NCBI GenBank assembly: GCA_905116865.2
Contig: CAJHNH020002515.1
Coordinates: forward strand, 1 to 64,000
Reading direction: 5' to 3'
Length of the DNA stretch: 64,000 nucleotides
Origin: Candidula unifasciata
Lineage: Eukaryota > Mollusca > Gastropoda > Stylommatophora > Geomitridae
Numbering within the stretch: position 1 is the first letter of the stretch; each line of letters starts with the position of its first letter. Under the pieces are notes generated by a model that was given only the letters and a program-made list of their open reading frames with translations, had not been told where the DNA came from and did no database searches. This document shows, piece after piece, positions 33,425 through 43,315 of the stretch. A program made the position numbers and the translations under genes.

Positions 33425-34300
33425 TTAACCATGTTAACACCGGACGGTAATACATCGTACGCCGAACGAACGATAAAGCTCAGTCGCAGCGGGGTCATCC
33501 GCCAGATCTCACCCCATGTGAGTATTCTCGGCAATGCGCTCTCCAGGCTGACCCAATGGCCCTGCTGTGACTGCTGGGCAGCTTTCTGGACCCGAACCTC
33601 GTTTTCGTTGTCCCTCACCGTTTGTATCACCATGTCTCGGCGCTCTTTGGCTGAGGCCTTTGACCACCAATTGACCTTCCCGTGCCCTAGGCCTCGGCGG
33701 TCGGTTTGTGTGTAACCCATTACCTCCTTCAATTTTAGTGCGTTCTGAGCAGATTCAATCGCATCGAGGACCCTCCACTTGGTACCAGTCTTTAGAGCGG
33801 GCTGGACAGCGGTGACATTTGGGTCTGAAGACTCGCGCAAGAGCATGGCGAGCCTTACTTTGCCGACTTTAAACTCTTCAGTTATCGACTTGAACGGAAG
33901 TACCAGCTTAGCCTGTTTACAATACAGAGCCACGTCGGTCAGACAAGGCGGTGCACCAATCCACTTTCTTAAGGCTGTGTTGATTTTCTTTTCCATGGTT
34001 TCCACTGCAGTCATCGTCACCTCGTAGACTAGCAGTGGCCATAGAAGCTTTGGAATCATCATGAATTGGAGACACCATACCTTGAATTTTCCGATCAGCC
34101 TGCATCGCTCGATCGCGAGCAGGCCTGTAGCCAGTGACTCATGTATTCGCCGGACTTCCTCTCTGTCAGATAACTTCGAATCGTAGACGCGACCGAGGCT
34201 CTTCACCGGTTCCTCCAGAACCGTAGGGATCTTGTTCCTTGCCACCGTAAAACTGGTCGCCGAAACCTTGCCCTTGTGGATTGACAGACTCCTCGACTCG
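33331..34300 (-). pseudogene. RT thumb/linker region of R2/NeSL-type LINE
   Basis: Open from the element's truncated 5' end at 34300 to 33331. It reads SLGRVYDSKLSDREEV, RCRLIGKFKVWCLQFM, PKLLWPLLVYEVTMTAVE, and RKWIGAPPCLTDVALY; these are post-palm parts of R2-like reverse transcriptases. The YADD core was never copied because of 5' truncation. An apparent start at 34395 lies in the flanking LINE, so the longer open frame is a chance fusion across the insertion junction. It shifts out of frame at 33412-33421. Confidence 0.9.
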
Positions 34301-34335
34301 GCTTCCCGCCTAGCCTGAACATCATTGTTTGCTGT
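34301..34335. repeat. 35-bp target-site duplication, right copy
   Basis: Partner of 32262-32296, one mismatch. Confidence 0.9.
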
Positions 34336-34440
34336 GGTATACTGTCTGCTGAAATTCGCGTTATGTGGCCAAACCATTTCACATGTTGTCTGCAAATAAA
34401 ATCCAGAGCTGCTCTTGCATCCATTTTCCGTCAGATTTCA
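34336..34440 (-). pseudogene. LINE C-terminal remnant, upstream half of split target
   Basis: The minus strand reads ICRQHVKWFGHITRISAD, then SIPQQTMM, a typical LINE tail. It continues in frame into 32105-32261 when the insertion is mentally removed. Confidence 0.75.
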
Positions 34441-34574
34441 TAGTTTAAGATCTTATATCTTTCTGTTATATTGAGAGCCATTCGCAGGAATCTCATTTCT
34501 ATTGTTGTAATTGTTCTTTTTTTTCTGTTGTTGTCCATGTCTAGCATTGATAACACTAGGTTGACCAGAAAGGT

Positions 34575-34740
34575 TGGTCAGATTAAAGGCAAGACGGACG
34601 TTTAATAAGAATGCTACTGGCACCATTAGTATCGGAACTCTTCTCTGGCTTCTGAAGATAGGGACGGAGCGTTCATGGGAATGCCCCGAGTGCTGCGATG
34701 TCGGTTCTTGAAACAAATCAAATCAAGTCAAATCAAATGT
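34575..34740 (+). pseudogene. RNase H-LINE (I-A) tail fragment
   Basis: Plus-strand GKTDV-, TGTISIGTLLWLLKIGTERSWECPECCDVGS stop, then an AAATCAAATCAAG-type 3' tail. Severely 5'-truncated. Confidence 0.8.
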
Positions 34741-34758
34741 TTCTTAGTACCGTGAATG

Positions 34759-34763
34759 AAGAT
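34759..34763. repeat. 5-bp target duplication (AAGAT), left of LTR
   Basis: Same 5-mer follows the LTR at 35524-35528. Confidence 0.75.
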
Positions 34764-35523
34764 TGTCACAACCCTATTAAGTACAGTCAGTGTACCACAC
34801 CGTAAGGTGTGCACCCAGGGTTGACACAGAGGTCAGGGCCGTCACTGGTCAAGTCCGTTCTGTGATCGCACGGCGAAACCAGCGCTCAGGATAAAGCAAG
34901 AAAGCCTGAACTGTGTTTTAGTAACACGATGACTGCTTCTGGGACTGAGCTGGTGAACGGGGTTAAGAGACACGAGGTAGAAGGAAGAAGGGACATTCGG
35001 TGTGCGTCAGTCAGGAAGAGAGGACGTTTAGTGACTGGATAGTTTATGTTATAGTATTAAAGTTAGGATATATTTCTGTTAGTGACTGGATAGTTTATGT
35101 ACAGTTTTTGTGTTAGGATAGGATAGTTCTTGTGTAGAGTATTTATGTATATGTGCTGTGAGAGAGTGGCTAACCTGGACACTCTGACCCTGCACTAAGA
35201 CAGAGACTGTGACAGTTTGATTGGGTCAGCGTGGCGATAGAAGAGAGCGTATCCTGCCGGATTGTGGTTTGTACACCAGAGTATTGCCTGTCGCACGTAC
35301 TGGGGACGGGGCGATTGTAAAGCCCGTCCAGCCAGAGGGTCCAGGCAATAGGTGGCCACACGGCGGGAAGTCAACTGTCTATGTATTACCTGTACTTCCA
35401 ATAAAGATTGTCGTGTGTGCTCTGTGTGCGTTCGGGTTCAGTGTGTGTTGTAGGTTAGTCTGTCTGTCATAGGCCTAGTTAGCGAGCCACGGACCGGCAA
35501 GGTCATACCAGAGGTTTGTGACA
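34764..35523 (+). mobile_element. solo LTR of an LTR retrotransposon (760 bp)
   Basis: Begins TGTCACAACCC and ends GGTTTGTGACA, i.e. TG...CA with a 7-8-bp inverted terminus. The AAGAT 5-bp duplication is exact on both sides. It carries an AATAAA signal at 35400-35405 in a proper late position and a partly duplicated block (AGTGACTGGATAGTTTATGT at about 35032 and 35081). No gag-pol and no partner LTR are in the window, so recombination between LTRs has removed the interior. A 5-bp duplication is usual for Ty3/gypsy and also common in other LTR groups. Confidence 0.75.
35400..35405 (+). promoter_or_regulatory. LTR polyadenylation signal
   Basis: AATAAA, followed about 15-25 bases later by a GT-rich stretch (TGTGTGCTCTGTGTGCG), the usual downstream element. 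This supports the plus-strand orientation of the LTR. Confidence 0.55.
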
Positions 35524-35554
35524 AAGATACCTTAAAATTAATTGAACACAAACA

Positions 35555-36578
35555 ACCGATTAAGGACCCTTTTCTACGCCTACATGTGTATAGGTCGTAT
35601 AGTCAGTAAAGGTCACTTTTCTACTCCTTCAGATGTAAAGGTCGTATAGTAAGTAAAGGTCCTTTTTCTACTCCTTCAGGCGATTAGGCCGTATAGTAAG
35701 TAAAGGTCCCTTTTCTACTCCTTCAGGCGTATAGGCCGTATAGTAAGTAAAGGTCACTTTTCTATTCCTTCAGATGTATAGGTCGTATAGTAAGTAAAGG
35801 TCCCTTTTCTACTCCTTCAGGTGTATAGGTCGTATAGTAAGTAAAGGTCCCTTTTCTATTCCTTCAGATGTATAGGTCGTATAGTAAGTAAAGGTCCCTT
35901 TTCTACTCCTTCAGGCGTATAGGTCGTATAGTAAGTAAAGGTCACTTTTCTACTCCTTCAGGTGTATAGGTCGTATAGTAAGTAAAGGTCCCTTTTCTAC
36001 GCCTTCAGGCGTATAGGTCGTATAGTAAGTAAAGGTCACTTTTCTATTCCTTCAGGCGTATAGGTCGTATAGTAAGTAAAGGTCACTTTTCTATTCCTTC
36101 AGGCGTATAGGCCGTATAGTAAGTAAAGGTCCCTTTTCTACGCCTTCAGATGTATAGGTCGTATAGTAAGTAAAGGTCCATCTTCTACTCCTTCAGGCGT
36201 ATAGGTCGTATAGTAAGTAAAGGTCACTTTTCTACTCCTTCAGGTGTATAGGTCGTATAGTAAGTAAAGGTCCCTTTTCTACTCCTTCAGGTGTATAGGT
36301 CGTATAGTAAGTAAAGGTCCATCTTCTACTCCTTCAGGCGTATAGGTCGTATAGTAAGTAAAGGTCACTTTTCTATTCCTTCAGGTGTATAGGTCGTATA
36401 GTAAGTAAAGGTCACTTTTCTACTCCTTCAGGTGTATAGGTCGTATAGTAAGTAAAGGTCCCTTTTCTACTCCTTCAGGCGTATAGGTCGTATAGTAAGT
36501 AAAGGTCACTTGTCTACTCCTTCAGGTGTATAGGTCGTATAGTAAGTAAAGGTCCATTTTCTACGCCTTCAGGCGTTT
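35555..36578 (+). repeat. 47-bp satellite, about 21 units
   Basis: The unit reads GTGTATAGGTCGTATAGTAA then GTAAAGGTCCCTTTTCTACT then CCTTCAG. Variation is mostly CCC/CAC/CCA after GGT, ACT/ACG/ATT, and GGC/GGT/GAT at the join. The array runs straight into a family B SINE at 36580, whose tail in other copies holds the same kind of sequence (AAAGGTCCCTTTTACAC at 8005). Confidence 0.95.
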
Positions 36579-36579
36579 T

Positions 36580-36808
36580 GAGAATGTAGTGCCAGACCTA
36601 CATTTTTATAGACCAGTCAGCACTTGGTGGGTTATGTGGTCAGCGTCTCGCCAGCCGCTTTTACTTTCATGCCTTTTCCTGGTACCCATTTTAGGTTGGT
36701 TCGACCTGGGAGCCAAGGTCTTTTTTTTTTATTCTGGCTCCAATCTGATTTGAACTTACGATTTTCGGATCCGCCAGTGAGCGTTTAGCTACACCACTAT
36801 GGCTCTCA
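36580..36808 (-). mobile_element. tRNA-derived SINE, family B, best copy
   Basis: Minus-strand head: AGCCATAGTGGTGTAGC as A box (near 36806) and GTAAGTTCAAATCAG as B box. Body: GTCGAACCAACC, GGTACCAGGAAAAGGC, AAAGTAAAAGCGGCTGGCG, TGACCACATAACCC, TGGTCTATAAAAATG. Its 3' end joins the 47-bp array. Confidence 0.8.
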
Positions 36809-36809
36809 A

Positions 36810-37235
36810 ACGTTTGTCTGCTTAAATTTAATTTGAAAGTCTCCAGTCTTTGGACCTAGCGTGATAAACAAAAAAGCTAGCGAACTTGGCAGCAGCTGGA
36901 AAGTTGTAATGGGACAGGTGTAGGGAAGACGAAGAGGCGATGTTAAATATTTTAGCATCAGGGTTTGGATGAACATCTAAATCATAAATCATTGACAGCA
37001 CACCATAGAAGAGGATGTTGACAAACATGGTGACTAACGCCAAATAACATTAACAATAAGAAGTGTGTGTATTGGGTGCATGTATAGCGGTGTGTGTATG
37101 TGCGTGTCTGTAATGGAGTGTGTGTGTGTGTTTTTCTGTCTATCTGCCTGTCTCTATCTCTGTTTCTCCCACTCTTTCTCTCTTCCCTTAAACTGTATCC
37201 TATCTCTCTATGTCTCTATCTCGCTGTCTGCACCA
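36810..37235. other. unassigned DNA with CT/TG-rich low complexity
   Basis: No gene is supported. TGTGTG and CTCTCT-rich sequence fills 37060-37235; the open frames through it are low-complexity. Confidence 0.5.
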
Positions 37236-37237
37236 GA

Positions 37238-37398
37238 TGTGACCAGAGGGTCTGGCCTGCACACTGCGCTCATAGGAAAGGCAAAACGAACATACAACCA
37301 TACTACGACTGGCACTATTAGTATTGGAACTCAGTGCTGGCTGCTGAAGATGGGAACGGAGCGCATATGGGAAAGCCCCGAGTGCTGCCATGTATGAA
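37238..37398 (+). pseudogene. RNase H-LINE (I-A) tail fragment
   Basis: VTRGSGLHTALIGKAKRTYNH, then TGTISIGTQCWLLKMGTERIWESPECCHV stop. 5'-truncated to about 50 codons. Confidence 0.85.
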
Positions 37399-37512
37399 TG
37401 GATAAAAAAATACGTGGATAGTTACACCCGTATATAATTATGCAAAACTGAATGTAAGCGGTTCCCATCTATACTTCTTTTTATTACTCCTATTCATATT
37501 ATGTATTTGATA

Positions 37513-39500
37513 CAAGCAATGGAAATTATACAGACTATTGATGAACAGTGGGATATGTTGCGTGAGTCAGTTCAGCAGACATCAAAAGAGACAATTCCAC
37601 CAACCTAAAGAGTTGCAAAAAAAGAAATGGAAGTCAACCGAAATTCTGCAGTTGATGGATGAAAGAAGGAAGAAAAAGAATGATAAAGAAGAATACTCTA
37701 GAATACAAAAAGAAATAGTGAACAAATGCAAAGTGGCTAAAGAAGCCTGGCTGAATCAAATGTGTACAGAGATTGGGGAAAATCACGGGAAAGACTCATA
37801 TTCCATGAACCAAAAGATAAATATGTTAACAGGAAAGATGACACGTAACAGCACTGGATGTTTGAAATCAAAAGATGGTGACTTATTAGTGGGATATAGT
37901 AATATAATTAACAGATGGGCAGAGTATATAGGGGAATTGTATGATGATAATAGACCAGACGTAGAACTGCAGACCAACAATGATGGTCCACCAATAATGA
38001 CTGCAGAAGTTGAGGATGCAATACATCATATGAAGAAAGAAAAAGCACCCGGGCCAGACAACATTTCACTGGAAGAAATCGAAGCACTGGGAGATTTTGG
38101 AATTGAAAAAATAACTAAACTTTTAAATGATATTTATAATGGTGGGTATATTCCAAATGACCTTTTAAAATCCATATTTATAGTTCTGCCTAAGAAACCA
38201 GGCATTATAAAATGTGAAGACCATCGCACAAAAAGTCTTATGAGTCACGTGACTAAGATTTTACTGAGAATAATTATGAGAAGAATAAGAAACAAAATTA
38301 AACCATAAATCAGCGAGAACAATGTGGATTTGTGGAACGAAAAGGTACAAACAATGCCATATACATCCTAAGGACATTGTCAGAAAGAGCTATAGAAGTA
38401 AAGACTGATTTGTACATATGCTTCATAGACTTTACAAAAGCATTTGACTGTGTGAAACATGAAGAAGTAATCAAACTGTTAGAAAAATTAAACATTAATG
38501 GGAAAGATCTACGAATAATAAAGAATATGTATTGGCAGCAAACAGCAGCTATAATAATTAACAACTGTTTAGGTACATTTCAAAGCATAAAGAGGGGCGT
38601 ATGACAAGGATGTGTACTGTCACCTGATTTGTTATCAATACACAGTGAATATATAATGAGAGCTTTAATTGGTATACCAGGAATTGTCGTTGGTGGGCAC
38701 AATATAAACAATTTACGTTATGCTGATGACACAGTCTTGATAGCAACAAGTCAGGAAGAACTACAGATAATGATAGACATTGTTGTGTTAGAAAGATGAA
38801 GAATGGACCTCAGTTTGAATAATGGGAAGACAGAAGTAATGGTGGTATCAAAGAAACAAATTATTCCTAAATGTGTAATAAGTCGATGGTGTTATTTTGG
38901 GAAAAGTACAAAAATTTAAGTATCTGGGCACATGGATAACATCAGATGGAAGACGCATAACTGAAATAAGAAACAGAATAGGTCAAGCAAAAACCGCATT
39001 TTATAGAATGAAAAACATCGTGTACATTATATCCTTGTCATTGAGAGTTAGAAAAAGAACTCTTGCTTGCTACATTCATCCAGTTTTAACATATAACTGT
39101 GAATCCTGGACAATCGGTAGGCATGCCAAACAATTTCTAGAGGCCTCAGAGATGTGGTTTTTACAGAAGAATGCTTAGAATACATTGGACTGTTAAAGAG
39201 AGCAACCAAGAGGTTTTGAAAGAGACGGGAGCCCGAAGACAACTTATCACAGGCATCAGAAGGAGACAGTCATCATTTTTCGGCCATGTTAGGAGAAGAG
39301 GGGAAAATAGAACATGTTGTGACCACTTTAAAGATCTGTGGAAGGAGGGATAGAGGAAGACAACGAGAGAAGATGCTTGAGAGTTTTGTTGCATGGCATG
39401 GAGGTGTGTCGGCACACGAACTGATACATGCTGCAAGAGATCGCTGATTATGGAGAGGCAAGATCGCCCACGCCAGTCGGCAAGGCACCTGATGATGATA
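37513..39500 (+). mobile_element. RTE-like LINE remnant, plus-strand relative of 1488-2825
   Basis: About 2.0 kb, co-linear with the minus-strand copy at 1.5-2.8 kb but reaching further 5'. The 3' end is GGCAAGGCACC(TGATGA)n, identical in type to the first copy. A possible 8-bp target duplication (ATTTGATA) occurs at 37505-37512 and 39501-39508, which would fix both ends, but 8 AT-rich bases is weak evidence. Confidence 0.85.
37515..39492 (+). pseudogene. reverse transcriptase (RTE-like ORF2), multiply broken
   Basis: Order of parts: QTIDEQWDMLRESVQQTSKE (broken by a TAA and by a shift in an A run near 37620), then an uninterrupted stretch to 38308 with KKKWKSTEILQLMDERRKKK, EKAPGPDNISLEEIEALGD and LPKKPGIIKCEDHR. 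A TAA replaces glutamate at 38308 and one base is lost about 10 bases later. GTNNAIYILRTL, FTKAFDCVKHEEV, RRGV and a TGA in place of Arg in the RQGC motif (38602-38604) follow. Then come YADD (38719-38730), another TGA at about 38797, a shift near 38880, the thumb YLGTWITSDGRRITE, and the RRGENRTC-type C-terminus. Catalytic motifs are intact but separated by at least five breaks. Breaks differ from those of the first copy, so the two decayed independently. Confidence 0.93.
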
Positions 39501-39674
39501 ATTTGATATAATCATGTTATGCTTTATAGATTTTTAAAAATACAGTTGCTTTATAGAAGAAGGTGCTTGAAAGGGCCAAATGTACAATACAGTCCTCAAC
39601 GTTTGCTAGGATTCGATTCCCGCGGTAAACGGTTGGATAAAGACTGTTCTGGTAGTTTTTAGACAGTTTTATGA

Positions 39675-39908
39675 GTCTGTCGTCTCTGTGGCTAAGTAGA
39701 AGCGAACGCTTCGTAATGCCGGCATGCCGGCTTCAATCCCAGCTGTGAGCCATACGCCTTGCGTTGGTTTCGACAGTGGTATCAAGAAAGCACACCGCCC
39801 AGCAAGCAATGGCAAACGACTGGACGTAAATTTGCTTAGAAAACCACACAACAGCCAGTGGCTGTTGGGTTGGTTCTGCAACGTTCTATAAAGGATACGC
39901 AACTAACC
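39675..39908 (+). mobile_element. tRNA-derived SINE, family A
   Basis: Head GTCTCTGTGGCTAAGTAGAA, B-box position CTTCAATCCCAGC, body TGCGTTGGTTTCGACAGTGG and end AACGTTCTATAAAGGATACG. Just upstream (39605-39625) is a separate B-box-like GGATTCGATTCCCGC. Confidence 0.85.
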
Positions 39909-39994
39909 TATGAATCTAACCACGTAATGTTCTCATAGCTAGATCTCTGTAGACAAACTCCGCTGTGCAGACGGGGCGGGAAGGGAGGGGGGAT

Positions 39995-40046
39995 TTTATA
40001 TTTGTGTGTGTGTGTGTGTGCGTGTGTGTGTATATATATATATATA
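39995..40046. repeat. (TG)n/(TA)n microsatellite
   Basis: TG with one CG interruption, followed by TA. Confidence 0.95.
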
Positions 40047-40184
40047 GTTGTGTAATTTGTTTTATTCTCCTTCCCTCCTCGCCCCTATTTACATGAGAGG
40101 AGAAAGCTGTTACCATCAAACACTTCAATTGTGTCAACAAAAAGACATTTCTGGAAAGGTTACCAGAGTGATTAAAGACGATCA

Positions 40185-40240
40185 GAGGTCTCTCTCTCTC
40201 TCACACACACGCACACAAACATACACACACAAACACAAGA
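40185..40240. repeat. (CT)n then (CA)n low-complexity tract
   Basis: Short TCTCTC run leading into imperfect ACAC repeats. Confidence 0.85.
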
Positions 40241-40479
40241 GTACAGATGTTTAGTGGAAAACTTTGATTGCCAACACTGATCGACATGGCACTTGTTTAT
40301 GTTGTTAAAACAGGTACACAACTGACGTGCAGTCCATATTAGAATCAATATCCCTAGCCTATATATAGCGTGGGACAAACCAAGAATGAATTCGTTACTG
40401 GGAAATCCCACAGTGTTCTCTGTGGGCGACAAATACCGTACACGAATGCTAATTGCGCACTTGCTTAGTCATTGTATTA

Positions 40480-40710
40480 TATAAAGAAGTATGGACCTTT
40501 TGCCACGCAATTGTGTCTTTTGCGAATATAGTGCTAAACCAATACTTTCAGACCAGTCGGAACCCGCTAGATGATTAGGCTAGCATAATCATACGTGCCG
40601 CCTTTACTTCCCAGGATTTTACATGGTACCTATTTAAAGATCGGTCTGAAATATGTCCAGCCCTGTTAGCATTTCAACCCAAGATTTTCGGAGGCATTCG
40701 CAATATGCGA
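40480..40710 (-). mobile_element. SINE family B, worn copy
   Basis: Plus-strand view: TATGGACCTTTTGCCACGC, CTAAACCAATACTTTCAGACC, GTGCCGCCTTTACTTCCCAGGATTTTACATGGTACC. Co-linear with 36580 and 57995. Confidence 0.6.
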
Positions 40711-40847
40711 TTAATTTATAGTTTCCTGAAAAAAAAAATGCGATAGGCCGAAGAGTACAGATATCGCAATCTAGCTGTAAAACACAAAACAATGTACTAA
40801 CCATCCTTTTAAGAGCGAACGCTGAAAAAGAAGAAGTAGGATGAGAC

Positions 40848-41038
40848 AAAGAAGAAGAAGAAGAAGAAGAAGAAGAAGAAGAAGAAGAAGAAGAAGAAGA
40901 AGAAGAAGAAGAAGAAGAAGAAGAAGAAGAAGAAAGAAGAAGAAGAAGAAGAAGAAGAAGAAGAAGAAAAGAAGAAGAAGAAGAAGAAGAAGAAGAAGAA
41001 GAAGAAGAAGAAGAAGAAGAAGAAGAAGAAGAAAAAGA
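40848..41038. repeat. (GAA)n trinucleotide tract, about 190 bp
   Basis: Over 60 GAA units with two single-base breaks (AGAAAGAAG near 40932 and GAAAAG near 40970). Long homopurine mirror repeats of GAA form triplex DNA. Poly-Ser and poly-Arg/Lys open frames across it are by-products. Confidence 0.97.
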
Positions 41039-41239
41039 GAAAGACATAAGAGATTCCTTCATTGCGTTCTGCCCTGTGCAGTCCTGTTATATCTTTATGG
41101 TATCTATTTCGGCCTTTCCTATCAAGGTATGTCCTAGGGCTACTCTATGTCGTCCTTGCTTCTGTGACTGATTGCATTTTTGTATAATATGCAGTAAACG
41201 AAAGTATCCGTTTAAACAAAATACAGGCTATTCTTGACA

Positions 41240-41420
41240 ATTGTGCAATATAAGTATAATCGCCAGGTGGCATCTTGGCCATGCACCGTACTCTCAAAAG
41301 CGCAGTGCAAACACAAGAAGACATGAATGATATATTTACACTGAACGCAAGGGTGAGGCAAGGATATGTGCTCCCTCCTTTCGTATTTAATATATCCGTA
41401 GACTGAATATCCAAAGAAGC
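41240..41420 (+). pseudogene. small reverse-transcriptase fragment
   Basis: AVQTQEDMNDIFTLNARVRQGYVLPPFVFNISVD stop: motif B of a LINE reverse transcriptase (VRQG-VL-P). Only ~60 codons. It ends just before the family D repeat at 41443. Confidence 0.6.
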
Positions 41421-41442
41421 CAGCTTTAAAACAGTAGACCCG

Positions 41443-41640
41443 ACTGACTGACTTTCTACCAGGACATCACACAAGCGATAAACACCCGATGACACAATGT
41501 GGATGAGGGTCACCGTGGACAGGTCCCAGAAACCGCGTTTAGCCTTTAGGCCATATTGCGGCCCCTGGCAAAAGCCAGAATAGGGCTTCAAATAACGAAC
41601 AAATACCTCCTAAATAGGAGGAGAAGTAATGTACAGTAGA
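41443..41640 (-). mobile_element. ~190-bp repeat family D, copy with altered hairpin
   Basis: In family orientation it starts with a stem CCTCCTA/TAGGAGG (near 41607-41622) and ends with (AGTC)n at 41443-41452. The stem sequence differs from that at 19222 but still pairs. Confidence 0.75.
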
Positions 41641-41774
41641 CCCAGACAATCCAGAAATTAGGAACTTTACTTTCCAGAGGAAGAAGGAGATCCATATTTT
41701 AAACGAGCTACTACAAGCTCCGACAATAAGTAATGAGAATATTTCTATAACAATTAAAATAATCAACAATTTAA

Positions 41775-42460
41775 GATATAACCTGTATCTGATTCAAAGT
41801 AAGCCCCTTGTGCATTGATACATCAAGTGGCAAGATCTAACAAACACTGGAACGACCTCTGTAATTCTTCTGTTGTTATGGCCCTTAAAGTCGATGTTGC
41901 GACCCTTTGGATGTCATCAATATCGTTAAAGAAGCATCCTTTCAATCGTAACTTTAATTTTGGGAATAGAAAATAATGACAGGAAGACATACCTGGGGAC
42001 TAGGGTGGAAGGCTGAAAACCAACACTTGTTTTTGAGCCAAAAATTCTTGTTTTGATGATATCTCTTGGGTACTCAACCCGCTGATGTTTTTGGTCATCA
42101 GACAACAAATGTTGTACAAACCGGCAAGCAACTTTTTTCTTGCCAAAATCTTGAACTAAAATGTTAACACAAGATTCATAAGCCATCGTCCTTACAGTAA
42201 AACCTTATTATATCCGTTCTCTGACTTTTGCAATGAGTTCATCATTACGAACAGAAATTTGACGTCCAGGTCTAGGTGCACTAGTAATTATTTCCACACC
42301 ACTTTTGAATCATGAATACCACCAAAAAATGTTTGCACGAGATTTAAAAAAAATATCCCTATAAGATTGTTGCATCAATTCAACAGCTTCAATTGCGCTT
42401 TTTCTAAGTTTTAAAAAGAATTTAATGTTAGCTTTTTGCTCCGTGCTGACTACGTAACAA
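41775..42460 (-). pseudogene. mariner-type transposase with internal deletion
   Basis: Minus strand from about 42455: EQKANIKFFLKLRKSAIEAVELMQQSYRD (paired HTH domain), PRPGRQISVRNDELIAKVRERI, LTVRTMAYESCVNILVQDFGKKKVACRFVQHLLSDDQKHQRVE. It then jumps to FQPSTLVP, FSIPKIKVTIE, NDIDDIQRVAT, and a C-terminal INAQGAYFESD. The part with the first two catalytic Asp residues is missing, and the APSDFFLFP-type motif is eroded so the last Asp is gone too. A different lineage from the relic at 18016. The longest open part is 41926-42186. Confidence 0.82.
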
Positions 42461-42639
42461 TGCACCTCTGACAAGGTCAACAAAATGGTGGCTTGTTTGT
42501 TGTCTGCTTATCGAGCGGCGATGAGAAGTTACCAGATCATAGATGAATGTTGCCTCTTTAGATTCCATGCATTGCTTCATAGATGGCATTTGTGTCTTGG
42601 CCATAATAAAATCAGTCTCATTAGTTAATTGTCAGACCT

Positions 42640-43315
42640 TGTATTTTCAGACGAAAAGTCCTTGTTCTATGTGAGGCAAGTAGACTACAAGACCATTTGA
42701 AAAATTCAACATGCAGAAGATATAACGTAAAACTAAATACGACTAAAACTATTTGAAAAACAATGCCGGTCAGTAGAATTCCCAGTCCGCTACATATAGG
42801 TTTGAATGGAAATGTCTGAAGCAAGTAGATTATTTATTTATTGAGGTAGTATATTTTCCAATAACGGGGGATTAGATCGGGACATAGAAACAAGAAAGCC
42901 AACGTGCAAGTGCCCTTAAATACCAGCAGACAACGGTATTAGGACATCCAAACATAAGTATTAACGCCAAGAAAAATATTGTAGACAGCATATCAGTGCT
43001 GCCAGTGCCAGAATTAGACATTATCAAAAGCTACATGCATTAAAGTACCATCTGTGGAATGAGATGCGTGATAAAAGCAGCTGACTTAACAATCCGAGGT
43101 AAAACTAGAAATGATTTCATCAGACAGACTATGAGGGCAGCACCATGTAGTAAATTCATTAGGAAACAGACGTCCAAAGTTTGGTCGTATAGTAAGAAAG
43201 CCACCAGAACACATTCCAACGCAAGTGCCACTTATGACAAGATAGATAGTGAAAGCAGAATGAGAACATGGACTGATGCCATTAAAGACTTTTACATGGA
43301 CAGAGTTGACATTAG
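42640..43315 (+). pseudogene. RT fragment of RTE-like LINE (family C-L)
   Basis: Frame-hopping plus-strand reading: KQVDYLFIEVVYF, then GHPNISINAKKNIVDSI, MRCVIKAADLTIRGKTRNDFIRQTMRAAPCSKFIRKQ, then RTWTDAIKDF. This is the thumb to C-terminus of an RTE-like protein, the same family as 45130 and 52010 (CLRKAANLSTRDKVRND). Heavily broken. Confidence 0.75.

Larger units (their letters stand above)
32297..34300 (-). mobile_element. R2/NeSL-type LINE remnant, 35-bp TSD
   Basis: A 2.0-kb 5'-truncated non-LTR element on the minus strand, bounded by a long 35-bp target duplication. It keeps the region after the RT catalytic core, a CCHC knuckle, a restriction-like endonuclease and a 3' untranslated region (32297-32722). 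A second copy of that 3' region lies at 54063-54398. The host site is inside another LINE. Confidence 0.9.

Noticed and set aside
34336..34395. ATG at 34393-34395 as the true start of the 354-codon frame
   Set aside because: It lies outside the element, in the flanking LINE beyond the 35-bp duplication; the fusion is accidental.
35570..36575. CRISPR-like array of 47-bp period
   Set aside because: Contiguous tandem units with no spacers.
37505..39508. ATTTGATA pair as certain target duplication of the plus-strand RTE-like LINE
   Set aside because: Only eight AT-rich bases in an AT-rich context; kept as possible, not claimed.
40634..41137. Poly-Ser (minus) and poly-Arg/Lys (plus) frames
   Set aside because: Readings of the GAA tract.
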